NCBI GenBank assembly: GCA_947626725.1
Contig: CANQTI010000130.1
Coordinates: 1 to 5,441, forward strand
Reading direction: 5' to 3'
Source of the DNA: an uncultured Eisenbergiella sp.
GTDB lineage: Bacteria > Bacillota > Clostridia > Lachnospirales > Lachnospiraceae
Length of the DNA: 5,441 bases
In this document: piece by piece, positions 1 to 5,379 of the stretch
Layout of the letters: each line of letters starts with the position of its first letter
Position numbering within the stretch: position 1 is the first letter of the stretch
Position numbers and translations under genes: made by a program
Notes under the pieces: model-generated
What the model saw: only the letters and a program-made list of their open reading frames with translations
The model's database searches: none
Told to the model about the DNA's origin: nothing

Positions 1-428
1 CGGGCGGAAGCCCCCTTGCCGATCATGATATCGATGGCGAAATCCTCCATGGCCGGATACAGCACTTCCTCCACCTGTCTGTTCAGACGATGGATCTCGT
101 CCACAAACAGAACGTCCCCCTCCTGCAGATTGTTCAGAATGGCGGCCATTTCTCCCGGCTTTTCGATGGCGGGTCCGCTGGTAATTTTAATATTGACGCC
201 CATTTCATTGGCGATAATACCCGCCAGCGTGGTCTTGCCGAGGCCGGGCGGCCCGTAAAAAAGCACGTGATCCAGCGCGTCATGACGCTGTTTTGCCGCC
301 TCAATACAGATTTTCAGATTGGTCTTCGCTTTTTCCTGTCCGATATAATCCTTCAGGTATCGGGGACGCAGGTTTCCCTCGATGCGGATATCTTCTTCGG
401 TCAGATTTGTCTCTATCGTTCTCGCCAT
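1..428 (-). CDS. ruvB: Holliday junction branch migration ATPase RuvB (5' part; 3' end outside window)
   Basis: RuvB is the hexameric AAA+ motor that, loaded by RuvA, drives Holliday-junction branch migration in the cytoplasm during recombinational repair. Only the first 142 codons are here, out of about 330-350 usual for the family; the frame is open to the window edge, so the gene is cut by the window and is not broken. The N-terminus reads MARTIETNLTEEDIRIEGNL, followed by the typical RPRYLKDYIGQEKAK block at about residues 21-35. Walker A is GPPGLGKT at 59-66 and Walker B is LFVDEIH at 107-113. The block KITSGPAIEKPGE at 81-93 is also typical of RuvB. The ATG start at 428 follows GGAGG with a 5-base spacer and lies 16 bases after the ruvA stop, so it is co-transcribed with ruvA. 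The identification is certain; the missing C-terminal lid and winged-helix DNA-binding domain cannot be judged. Confidence 0.98.
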   Translation of the reverse strand, partial: MARTIETNLTEEDIRIEGNLRPRYLKDYIGQEKAKTNLKICIEAAKQRHDALDHVLFYGPPGLGKTTLAGIIANEMGVNIKITSGPAIEKPGEMAAILNNLQEGDVLFVDEIHRLNRQVEEVLYPAMEDFAIDIMIGKGASA

Positions 429-444
429 GGGATCCTCCGCTCAT

Positions 445-1053
445 TTACAGCTTTCTGAGCGCAGCCTTCAACAGTGTCTCCACGTCCATATCCGCCTGCT
501 CCACCGCCTTGACGGCACGCAGGGCATCAGACGCGGGATAACCGAGGGCTGTCAGCGCTTCCACCGCTTCGTTCTTTGCCGAATCTCCGGCACCGGAAAG
601 ACCATCCGCCCCTGCGGAATCTCCCGCGGCAGATGCCGCGAACGCATCCTGCAGAGAAACCTTATCCTTCAGCTCCAGAATGATCCTTTGGGCGGTCTTG
701 CTGCCGATTCCCGGCGCCCTGGCGATGGCCTTGGCATCCTGGGCAAGCACCGCCATTCGAAGCTCGTCCGCGCTCATGACGGAAAGCAGCGCAAGCCCTC
801 CCTTGGGGCCGATGCCGTTGACCGTGATCAGCTGTCTGTACATTTCCAAATCGTCCTTCGTCAGAAAGCCGAACAGCTGTATCGCGTCTTCCCGAACGCT
901 GGTATAAGTATAGATCTTCACCTCTTCCCCGACGGGCGGCAGCATACCCGCAACACTGCCCGGTATCCTGATATTGTAGCCGATGTGCCCTACCTCCAGC
1001 ACGAGAATCTCTTCTGAGAGATCCGCCACCCGGCCGATCATATATGCGTACAT
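445..1053 (-). CDS. ruvA: Holliday junction DNA helicase subunit RuvA
   Basis: RuvA is the tetrameric protein that binds Holliday junctions, holds them square-planar and recruits RuvB. The 202-residue length is normal. Domain I (about 1-63) is the OB fold, beginning MYAYMIGRVADL; the acidic-pin pair E55-D56 lies in REDAIQLFGF, as in well-studied RuvA proteins. Domain II carries two helix-hairpin-helix motifs, NGIGPKGGLALL at 79-90 and PGIGSKTAQRII at 114-125. A flexible Ala/Gly/Asp/Ser-rich linker spans about 137-158, and domain III (about 160-202, EAVEALTALGYPASDA onward) is the RuvB-binding helical bundle. The start at 1053 follows GGAGAGGG four bases upstream. The first 16 bases overlap the end of the preceding membrane-protein gene, so ruvA has no room for a conventional promoter immediately upstream outside coding sequence and is probably translated by coupling. 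Gene order ruvA-ruvB is standard; the neighbours upstream are not DNA-repair genes. Confidence 0.98.
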   Translation of the reverse strand: MYAYMIGRVADLSEEILVLEVGHIGYNIRIPGSVAGMLPPVGEEVKIYTYTSVREDAIQLFGFLTKDDLEMYRQLITVNGIGPKGGLALLSVMSADELRMAVLAQDAKAIARAPGIGSKTAQRIILELKDKVSLQDAFAASAAGDSAGADGLSGAGDSAKNEAVEALTALGYPASDALRAVKAVEQADMDVETLLKAALRKL

Positions 1054-1601
1054 GTATCCCTCTCCGTTTCCTTTTCACCCCTGGCGCGCGGCCGCTTTCC
1101 CGTATCCGTCGCCGGAACCATCCTGTGGGGAAGCCGCTTGTTCAGCTCTCCCGCGGCGGTTCCGATCACAAGGCCGGTCACACACCCCGCCGCCAGAAGC
1201 CACGGAAGCCAGGAGATCAGCCAACCGGTCCGCACGACGGCCACGGCCGCAGCCAGTTGTCCGATATTATGAAAAACGCCTCCGCAGACACTCACGCCCA
1301 CGATAGACAGGCCCGTGTGTTTCTTAGCCAGCATCATCGCCGCGAACGAAACCAGCGCGCCCGAAAGGCTGTAAAGCAGACTGTATGGGCTGCCGAAAAG
1401 AACAGACGCCAACAGCACACGGGCAAGGCCGATCAAGAGCGCGTTTTGCCAGCCCATGCGGTACAGCGCAAACACCACAATCAGATTTGCCAGCCCAATC
1501 CGAATCCCCGGAACCGGAGGCGTCAGGCCGATCAGCGATTCCACCCAGGACAGCATCAGCGCCGCGCAGGTGAGCATTCCCAAAACCGCCGTTTTTTTCA
1601 T
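1038..1601 (-). CDS. Gx transporter family integral membrane protein (Hpre_diP_synt_I / EetB-like)
   Basis: This 187-residue polytopic membrane protein belongs, by motif, to the family annotated either as Gx transporter or as heptaprenyl diphosphate synthase component I (Pfam Hpre_diP_synt_I). Signature pieces are PPVPGIRIGLANL at 28-40, R61 followed by FGSPYSLLYSLSGALVSF at 69-86, and HNIGQLAAA at 111-119. About five hydrophobic segments are visible (roughly 5-25, 36-62, 72-92, 98-123, 126-150). The residues after about 152 are a charged, non-membrane tail that ends inside ruvA. From memory, the family pairs with NusG-domain-II proteins and corresponds to EetB of the Listeria flavin-based extracellular electron transfer locus; the transported molecule is not established. 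The 'heptaprenyl synthase' name is probably misleading here, because no prenyl synthase aspartate-rich motif is present. The start at 1601 follows AAAGGAG with a 5-base spacer and overlaps the upstream stop as ATGA. Confidence 0.88.
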   Translation of the reverse strand: MKKTAVLGMLTCAALMLSWVESLIGLTPPVPGIRIGLANLIVVFALYRMGWQNALLIGLARVLLASVLFGSPYSLLYSLSGALVSFAAMMLAKKHTGLSIVGVSVCGGVFHNIGQLAAAVAVVRTGWLISWLPWLLAAGCVTGLVIGTAAGELNKRLPHRMVPATDTGKRPRARGEKETERDTCTHI

Positions 1602-2137
1602 AGAGGCTCCTTTCGGAACGGTCCGTCATCCACTGTCGCCGCATCCGTTTGCCCACTGTTCCCGACCATCACCGAATCCGCATTTTTGCTGTATCCGACA
1701 GCCGCAGCCATTCTCCTGCCGTTCGGAGCCGTTGCCGCACCCGCCTCCCTGCCGCTCGCTACCGCGTCCATTCCTCTGCTGTCTTTAGCTGCCAGACGGA
1801 TCACCAACCGATGCGGCAGACAGACGATCTGTTCGCCGATCCGGGAGATCCACCCCTGCTGAACACAGATCTGCTCCGGACAGTCAGCCTCAGCCACCCG
1901 GAGGCGCCCATCCGCAATCTCCAAAACATTGTAGCCTTCCGCCGCCGTTTCCGGCAGCCGTATCGTCCGGTCTTCCCGCAAGGGAAACCTAGCGATCTCT
2001 TTCCCGTCCCGCTCTATCACCACAGTCCCGGCCCCCTGATCCCCGCCGGCCGTCCGCGCATACACAAAAAAAATGCCCGCCATAGCTGCCGCGATGGCCA
2101 GGATCCCCATGATGAACTGTAAGTCCCTCTTTTTCAT
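1598..2137 (-). CDS. NusG domain II-containing membrane-anchored protein (DUF1312 / EetA-like)
   Basis: The 179-residue product has one N-terminal membrane anchor (about residues 6-27, after MKKRD) and then an extracytoplasmic beta domain of the NusG_II type. The family hallmark is CPEQICVQQGWISRIGEQIVCLP with cysteines at 86, 91 and 106 in this numbering. Proteins of this kind are not transcription factors despite the name; they are small exported domains usually encoded beside a Gx family membrane protein, as here (ATGA overlap). From memory, the pair matches EetA/EetB of Listeria electron-transfer loci, so a link to quinones, flavins or membrane redox is possible but not shown. About 64 residues after LVIRL (residue 115 onward) form an Ala/Gly/Asp-rich tail beyond the usual roughly 120-130-residue family length. 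Start: ATG at 2137 gives the standard MKKRD start before the anchor. In-frame TTG at 2164 and ATG at 2155 are alternatives, but they overlap a palindromic operator-like site. No start has a strong ribosome binding site; GGG lies 9 bases before 2137. Confidence 0.87.
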   Translation of the reverse strand: MKKRDLQFIMGILAIAAAMAGIFFVYARTAGGDQGAGTVVIERDGKEIARFPLREDRTIRLPETAAEGYNVLEIADGRLRVAEADCPEQICVQQGWISRIGEQIVCLPHRLVIRLAAKDSRGMDAVASGREAGAATAPNGRRMAAAVGYSKNADSVMVGNSGQTDAATVDDGPFRKEPL

Positions 2138-2148
2138 ACTACCATACC

Positions 2149-2162
2149 CAAACATATGTTTC
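2149..2162. promoter_or_regulatory. LexA (SOS) box-like palindrome ahead of the NusG-II/Gx/ruvAB operon
   Basis: The core AAACATATGTTT (2150-2161) is a perfect 12-base palindrome. Against the Bacillus-type LexA/DinR consensus CGAACRNRYGTTYG it matches 12 of 14 positions on either strand; the mismatches are in the outer CG/G positions. It lies 12 bases upstream of the chosen start of the first gene of the operon that contains ruvAB, which are SOS-regulated in many bacteria. Binding by LexA is an inference: an AT-rich palindrome of this size can arise by chance and no convincing promoter can be placed around it. Confidence 0.4.
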
Positions 2163-2177
2163 AAGTGATGATTTCAC

Positions 2178-2195
2178 AAAAATCCGCCTTCCGGA
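2178..2195 (-). terminator. Weak candidate intrinsic terminator before the ruv operon
   Basis: On the minus strand TCCG-GAAGG-CGGA forms a 4-base-pair stem with a 5-base loop and is followed at once by TTTTT. It sits downstream of the DUF4037 gene and the long inverted repeat, where a terminator for the right-hand operon would be expected. The stem is short, so it is a weak call; the 48-base-pair hairpin just upstream could contribute to stopping transcription. Confidence 0.25.
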
Positions 2196-2204
2196 CTGGA
2201 ACCA

Positions 2205-2430
2205 CTGCCCCGACGCCGCCGCGCAGCTCCTCCGGCTGTCCGTGTGCATTCCATTTTCCCGGACCGTTAGAAAAGCACCAGTGCAAGAGCTGCTTCGCAT
2301 CTCTAGTGAAGCAAGTCCGTTAGGACGCAGCTGAACCTAGCATCCGTTGTGCTTTTCTCCGAGCGCGAGCGTGTCCGGAAAAGGAATGCACACGGACAGC
2401 CGGAGGAGCTGCGCGGCGGCGTCGGGGCAG
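2205..2430. repeat. Long inverted repeat (48-bp perfect outer arms) with structured core
   Basis: Positions 2205-2252 are the exact reverse complement of 2383-2430, 48 of 48 bases, beginning CTGCCCCGACGCC on the plus strand. Complementarity continues inward with bulges: TTTTCCCGGAC (2254-2264) faces GTCCGGAAAA (2373-2382), and GAAAAGCAC (2270-2278) faces GTGCTTTTC (2349-2357). An unpaired tandem CGAGCG duplication (2360-2371) lies in the right arm. The roughly 70-base loop contains AGCTGC (2288-2293) / GCAGCT (2327-2332), TGCTTC (2291-2296) / GAAGCA (2308-2313) and GTCC-GTTA-GGAC (2315-2326); the first two overlap, so they are alternatives or only partly coexist. There is no ORF of note and no clear target-site duplication. 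It could be a non-autonomous inverted-repeat (MITE-like) element, a dispersed intergenic palindrome, or a strong RNA hairpin between two operons. The right arm ends 6 bases after the DUF4037 stop codon. Confidence 0.9.
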
Positions 2431-2436
2431 GCAGTC

Positions 2437-3429
2437 TCAGCCCTCCAGAAGCTGCATCCCAGCGATTCGGGGATCCCGGATCCGGGACATGACGGACAGG
2501 GCATGGGCCTCCAGATACAGATCCTGCGCATCGGAAAGCCCCTGTTCCCGGAGCTGACGGATCACGAGCTGACAGATCGTTTCGATCAGCACCGCTCTGG
2601 TATCCTTCGTGTTGATGATGCCCAGCAGAAAGTCCGAAGGCTGCGCCGTCTCCCACGCGCTCCGGCTGTCAAAGGGCGCGGTAAGCTGATCCAGCAGATC
2701 GTAAATCTCCGGAAGAAGCGCCATATCCTTCAGACTTCTGTGCATCCATTTATAATAAGGCGTATACCTCCGGTTCAGAAGATGGACCATGGAACAGGTG
2801 CTGCGGATAAACGCATCCAACGCCAGAAACGCGCCGGTCCACTCCCTGCGCCGTGCCAGCCGGCTGTAATTGTACTGCCCGGACTGTGCCATGGCGGCCG
2901 CCCTGGCGGCGATCTTCTTCAGGCGCACGTCTTCCGGATAAAAGGCCTGCAGCGCGCTGCGCATCCGGCTGAAAATGCCCGGTTCATCCAGGAATACTTT
3001 TCCATTTACAGCCAGCGCCAGCCGCTCTTCCGGCAGCGCCATCCATTCCGACAGATCCCGGGGCGCAGTCTCCCGTCCGATCAGACCGAAATAAAAGTCC
3101 TCCAGACAGAGTACGCCTACCCGATCCTGTCCGAAAGCCGTCACCCGGCGCGCAGGACGGCCCTCAAATTCTCCGGGCAGGGCATCATACGCTTTCTGAC
3201 AGGCCGCTCCGTAAGCATCAAATACCCTTTTGGGCAGCCACAGGCAAAAGGAAGGGCCGAAGTCATGATCCTCCGACCACACGTCGTCAAAGCCAAAGCA
3301 TTCCGAGCCGTGCCCCGCCAGCCCTGCACAGAACTGCCCGTCTAACGCCGGATAACGGGCGCGCAGTTCTGCGAGCATGGGTTTCCCGCAGCACTCAAAA
3401 TAGCGTTCGGCAAGCGCCAGGCCGTTCAT
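2437..3429 (-). CDS. DUF4037 domain protein, nucleotidyltransferase-like
   Basis: The 330-residue product is recognised as a DUF4037 family protein of unknown function. The N-terminal half has a nucleotidyltransferase-like signature: GHGSECFGFDDVWSEDHDFG at 39-58, that is a GxGS turn, D48/D49, and the D54-H55-D56 acidic pair that would hold metal ions in a polymerase-beta-type fold. The C-terminal half is helical and contains AQSGQYNYSR (181-190) and YKWMHRSLKDMALLPEI (226-242), which fit the DUF4037 region as I remember it. No signal peptide or membrane segment is seen, so it is cytoplasmic. What it modifies, if anything, is not known. The frame is open 29 codons further upstream, but ATG at 3429 is preferred: it follows AGGAGG with a 7-base spacer and overlaps the TPR gene stop as ATGA. 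The longer version would begin inside the TPR gene with Gly/Arg-rich shadow sequence. Translation is probably coupled to the TPR gene. Confidence 0.85.
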   Translation of the reverse strand: MNGLALAERYFECCGKPMLAELRARYPALDGQFCAGLAGHGSECFGFDDVWSEDHDFGPSFCLWLPKRVFDAYGAACQKAYDALPGEFEGRPARRVTAFGQDRVGVLCLEDFYFGLIGRETAPRDLSEWMALPEERLALAVNGKVFLDEPGIFSRMRSALQAFYPEDVRLKKIAARAAAMAQSGQYNYSRLARRREWTGAFLALDAFIRSTCSMVHLLNRRYTPYYKWMHRSLKDMALLPEIYDLLDQLTAPFDSRSAWETAQPSDFLLGIINTKDTRAVLIETICQLVIRQLREQGLSDAQDLYLEAHALSVMSRIRDPRIAGMQLLEG

Positions 3430-4274
3430 TCGGCTCCCTCCTGTCCCAACTGTTCGTAGCGTTCGGCTTCCGCCGTATCCCCCAGCCTGCGCAGAATCGC
3501 GGCGCAGTTTCCGCAAAGAAGCCGGTAGCTGTCATTTCTTCCGAAATGCGCCTCTACCTCTGCCAACGATTTTTGGTAACAGTCCAGCGCCCGTTCCAGC
3601 CGCCCCATGCGAAAATATGCCTCACCCAGCCCGGCCAGCGCCGCGCCGTAGTGGGCATCCGTCCCTTCTTCGTTTTCCTCAAAAATGGAAATAGCCTCCT
3701 CCAGCAGAGCCTTCGCCTTTTCATTCTCGTTCAGCTTGAACCAGATCAGGGCGAGGTTTGTTTTGGAGGTCGCCAGTTCCATCCGGGCATCCGGCTGCCT
3801 TTCCACAATAGAAATGGCGCGTTCCAAAAACGCCGCGGCCTTCTCATTTTCACCCATCTGCTCCAGCAGGATGCTCACATTGTTGTAAAGGCCCGCGAAC
3901 CGATAGTCCTCTGCCGGAATGGTGGCCTCGTATATTTTCAGCGCACGCGCGTAATCGGCCAGCGCCTCCTTCGGCTTTCCCGCGGCCCGGTATGCCGTTG
4001 CTACGTTGAGCAGCGTGGTGGCAAAATGTTCGGTTTCCTCCATCTGCAGCTCTTCCATCAAAAGCAGCACGTCCTCGGAAATGGCAAAAGCTTTTTCATA
4101 TTGGGAAACGCTGCGGTAAAAACCGATCATCTCATTTCCCACCGAAAGGTACGCGCCGTAATCCTTCTCTTCCTTCGCCTGTTCCAGCCCCGCCTGCAGG
4201 AAAGGTTCTACCTCGGACAGCCGGTTCTCCGCAAATAATTTGTCCAGTTCTGTATAAAACGCTTCTACATTCAT
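3426..4274 (-). CDS. Tetratricopeptide repeat (TPR) protein
   Basis: The 282-residue soluble protein consists almost entirely of helix pairs of TPR type. Clear repeats lie at about 86-118 (TTLLNVATAYRAAGKPKEAL...), 127-159 (YNNVSILLEQMGENEKAAAF...), 168-200 (TNLALIWFKLNENEKAKALL...) and 209-242 (AALAGLGEAYFRMGRLERAL...). Degenerate units flank them at about 43-76 and 250-275. The spacing (about 41 residues per unit, longer than the basic 34) resembles the kinesin-light-chain-like TPR subtype with extended helices. No signal peptide or membrane segment is present, so it is expected in the cytoplasm as a protein-protein interaction scaffold; the partner is unknown. ATG at 4274 overlaps the upstream stop as ATGA; AAGGAGG lies 13 bases upstream and a weaker GAAGAAG lies 6 bases upstream. 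The ATGA junctions on both sides point to action with the membrane protein upstream and the DUF4037 protein downstream. Confidence 0.88.
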   Translation of the reverse strand: MNVEAFYTELDKLFAENRLSEVEPFLQAGLEQAKEEKDYGAYLSVGNEMIGFYRSVSQYEKAFAISEDVLLLMEELQMEETEHFATTLLNVATAYRAAGKPKEALADYARALKIYEATIPAEDYRFAGLYNNVSILLEQMGENEKAAAFLERAISIVERQPDARMELATSKTNLALIWFKLNENEKAKALLEEAISIFEENEEGTDAHYGAALAGLGEAYFRMGRLERALDCYQKSLAEVEAHFGRNDSYRLLCGNCAAILRRLGDTAEAERYEQLGQEGAE

Positions 4275-5245
4275 TTCGACGCTTCTTCCTCCTTAGACTG
4301 CACTTTGCCGTCCTCCTGTTCCGTTCCGATTCCCTGCCAGCCGCTGTCCGCCAGACGATAGGCCAGGCAGCGCCAGGCGATCCGTCCGTTTTCATCCCGT
4401 TCGATTCCGGTCCGCTCGCTGTAACGGATCCCGAACAACAGCTCCATGCGGGCTCCCGTCAGCCGCTCATAAACTGCGGTATAAATCAAACAGCTTCCAT
4501 CCCCGGAACCGGTATTGATTGGAAGGAACAGACGCTCCCCCTCCGGGCTTCGGTAGCTCAGCCAGAGCGAACAGGGGCTTTCGTCGGCCACTGCCTCAGG
4601 ATTTTCCTCTCCGTCTCTGTCCGCTTCCGTCCGCCCGGCATTGCCCGTTTCTTCCTTGTCGGAGGCGGCCGGATTCTTCCCTGCGGAAGGCTCCGCATTC
4701 TTCATCCCGGCAGACACATCCTTCCCGGCAGGATCCTCTTCGCTTTTTGCTCCTGCTGCAGCAGAATTCTTCCCATTTTTCGGACCCACTTCCACAGACC
4801 CGTCCGTATCCTGCGCGGAAACGTCCGCATCCTCCCCGACAGGAACATCCGCCACAGTATATCCGCCGCCCGCAGCCGCCTCCTGCAGCTGTTCCTGTTC
4901 CGCAATCCAGTCCGCCAGCGCGTCCTGCGCCTCCTGCGGAATCAGACCGGTTCTGGCAAACAGATTCCCGCTCATTTTCTCGATCTCTTCATTCCCCAAA
5001 TAGCCGGTATAAGGCTCCCAGGCCGCCCGGAATGCCTCCAACTCATCCTTCTGCGTCTGCAGCGACGCATTTTTAACCGTTTCCCTCTGCAGCTCATCCT
5101 CTGCCGCGCCGGCCTGTACCTCCAGCTCCTCACACTGTTTTTCCCGGGACTGGAGCATCCACGCTTCGAAGACCACGATCCCCAGCAGCAGGAGTACCGT
5201 GACATACGTAAAAATCTTCGCCAGAACCTCTTCCCTGTATTTCAT
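4271..5245 (-). CDS. Unrecognised single-pass membrane protein with coiled coil and disordered linker
   Basis: I do not recognise this 324-residue protein. It starts MKYREEVLAK, followed by one hydrophobic segment at about 11-30 (IFTYVTVLLLLGIVVFEAWM) that looks like an uncleaved signal anchor. Residues 32-75 are rich in Glu, Gln and Lys with heptad-like spacing, consistent with a coiled coil. A compact segment at 78-120 (YTGYLGNEEIEKMSG, then GLIPQEAQDALADWI) may be a small helical domain. Residues 125-222 are a low-complexity Ala/Gly/Asp/Glu/Lys/Ser linker with loosely repeated PAGK/SAGK units (172-175, 187-190). A C-terminal region at about 224-305 (SLWLSYRSPEGERLFLP; MELLFGIRYSERTG; WRCLAYRLADSGW) has alternating hydrophobics and looks folded, probably beta-rich. 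Topology is most simply N-in, bulk outside. The start follows AAGGGAGG with a 7-base spacer and is the first gene after the promoter. Function is unknown; a scaffold or sensor role is only a guess. Confidence 0.8.
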   Translation of the reverse strand: MKYREEVLAKIFTYVTVLLLLGIVVFEAWMLQSREKQCEELEVQAGAAEDELQRETVKNASLQTQKDELEAFRAAWEPYTGYLGNEEIEKMSGNLFARTGLIPQEAQDALADWIAEQEQLQEAAAGGGYTVADVPVGEDADVSAQDTDGSVEVGPKNGKNSAAAGAKSEEDPAGKDVSAGMKNAEPSAGKNPAASDKEETGNAGRTEADRDGEENPEAVADESPCSLWLSYRSPEGERLFLPINTGSGDGSCLIYTAVYERLTGARMELLFGIRYSERTGIERDENGRIAWRCLAYRLADSGWQGIGTEQEDGKVQSKEEEASK

Positions 5246-5252
5246 GCGAAAA

Positions 5253-5260
5253 CCTCCCTT
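5253..5260 (-). promoter_or_regulatory. Ribosome binding site of the membrane-protein gene
   Basis: AAGGGAGG on the minus strand lies 7 bases before ATG 5245. It fixes the start of the first gene in the right-hand operon. Confidence 0.8.
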
Positions 5261-5309
5261 CCCGTCTCCTTATACGAAAACGGAAATTTCGCCGCAATAT
5301 CCTTTTTTT

Positions 5310-5338
5310 ACTATACAATAAACCGCCCGAATTGTCAT
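5310..5338 (-). promoter_or_regulatory. Sigma-A-type promoter of the membrane protein/TPR/DUF4037 operon
   Basis: On the minus strand ATGACA (5338-5333, 5 of 6 matches to TTGACA) is followed by a 17-base spacer and TATAGT (5315-5310, 5 of 6 matches to TATAAT). Transcription would start near 5303, giving a leader of about 57 bases before the ATG at 5245, with the ribosome binding site at 5260-5253. It is the only convincing promoter in the window. No hairpin large enough for an attenuator or riboswitch is apparent in the short leader. Confidence 0.75.
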
Positions 5339-5358
5339 CCGGTTTTTCTGAAGATTGA

Positions 5359-5374
5359 CATTCGACCTCGAATG
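5359..5374. promoter_or_regulatory. Operator-like dyad upstream of the -35 box
   Basis: CATTCGA-CC-TCGAATG is a perfect inverted repeat with 7-base arms and a 2-base centre. Its near edge is 20 bases upstream of the -35 box. Such a compact palindrome is a typical binding site for a dimeric transcription factor and its position would fit an activator or an upstream repressor site. The regulator is not in the window and I do not recognise the motif. Confidence 0.45.
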
Positions 5375-5379
5375 AATTT

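Noticed and set aside
382..1017. 211-codon open frame on the plus strand over ruvA
   Set aside because: ruvA on the minus strand is certain, so this is a shadow frame.
1044..1862. 272-codon open frame on the plus strand
   Set aside because: Antisense to the Gx and NusG-II genes; Arg/Pro/His-rich, with no domain and no support beyond being open.
2136..2164. TTGAAA, 17-base spacer, TAGTAT on the minus strand as a promoter for the NusG-II operon
   Set aside because: The -10 box would overlap the chosen ATG at 2137 and place the transcript start inside the gene; the -10 match is only 4 of 6.
2279..2348. tRNA-like fold in the hairpin loop (GGTTCAGC resembles a T-arm)
   Set aside because: The bases flanking the GGTTCA do not pair as a T-stem and there is no acceptor stem or anticodon arm of the right size.
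2201..2436. Target-site duplication flanking the inverted repeat
   Set aside because: The sequences outside the arms (GGAACCA and GCAGTCT) are not direct repeats, so insertion by a transposase is not shown.
2347..3345. 332-codon open frame on the plus strand
   Set aside because: It lies wholly antisense to the DUF4037 gene and the hairpin, has no recognisable domain, and is Arg/Pro/His-rich as expected of a shadow frame in GC-rich coding DNA.
3430..3516. Upstream extension of the DUF4037 gene by 29 codons
   Set aside because: It would start inside the TPR gene without a ribosome binding site, whereas ATG 3429 has AGGAGG and an ATGA overlap.
3546..4238. 230-codon open frame on the plus strand
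   Set aside because: Antisense to the TPR gene, whose repeats are unmistakable.
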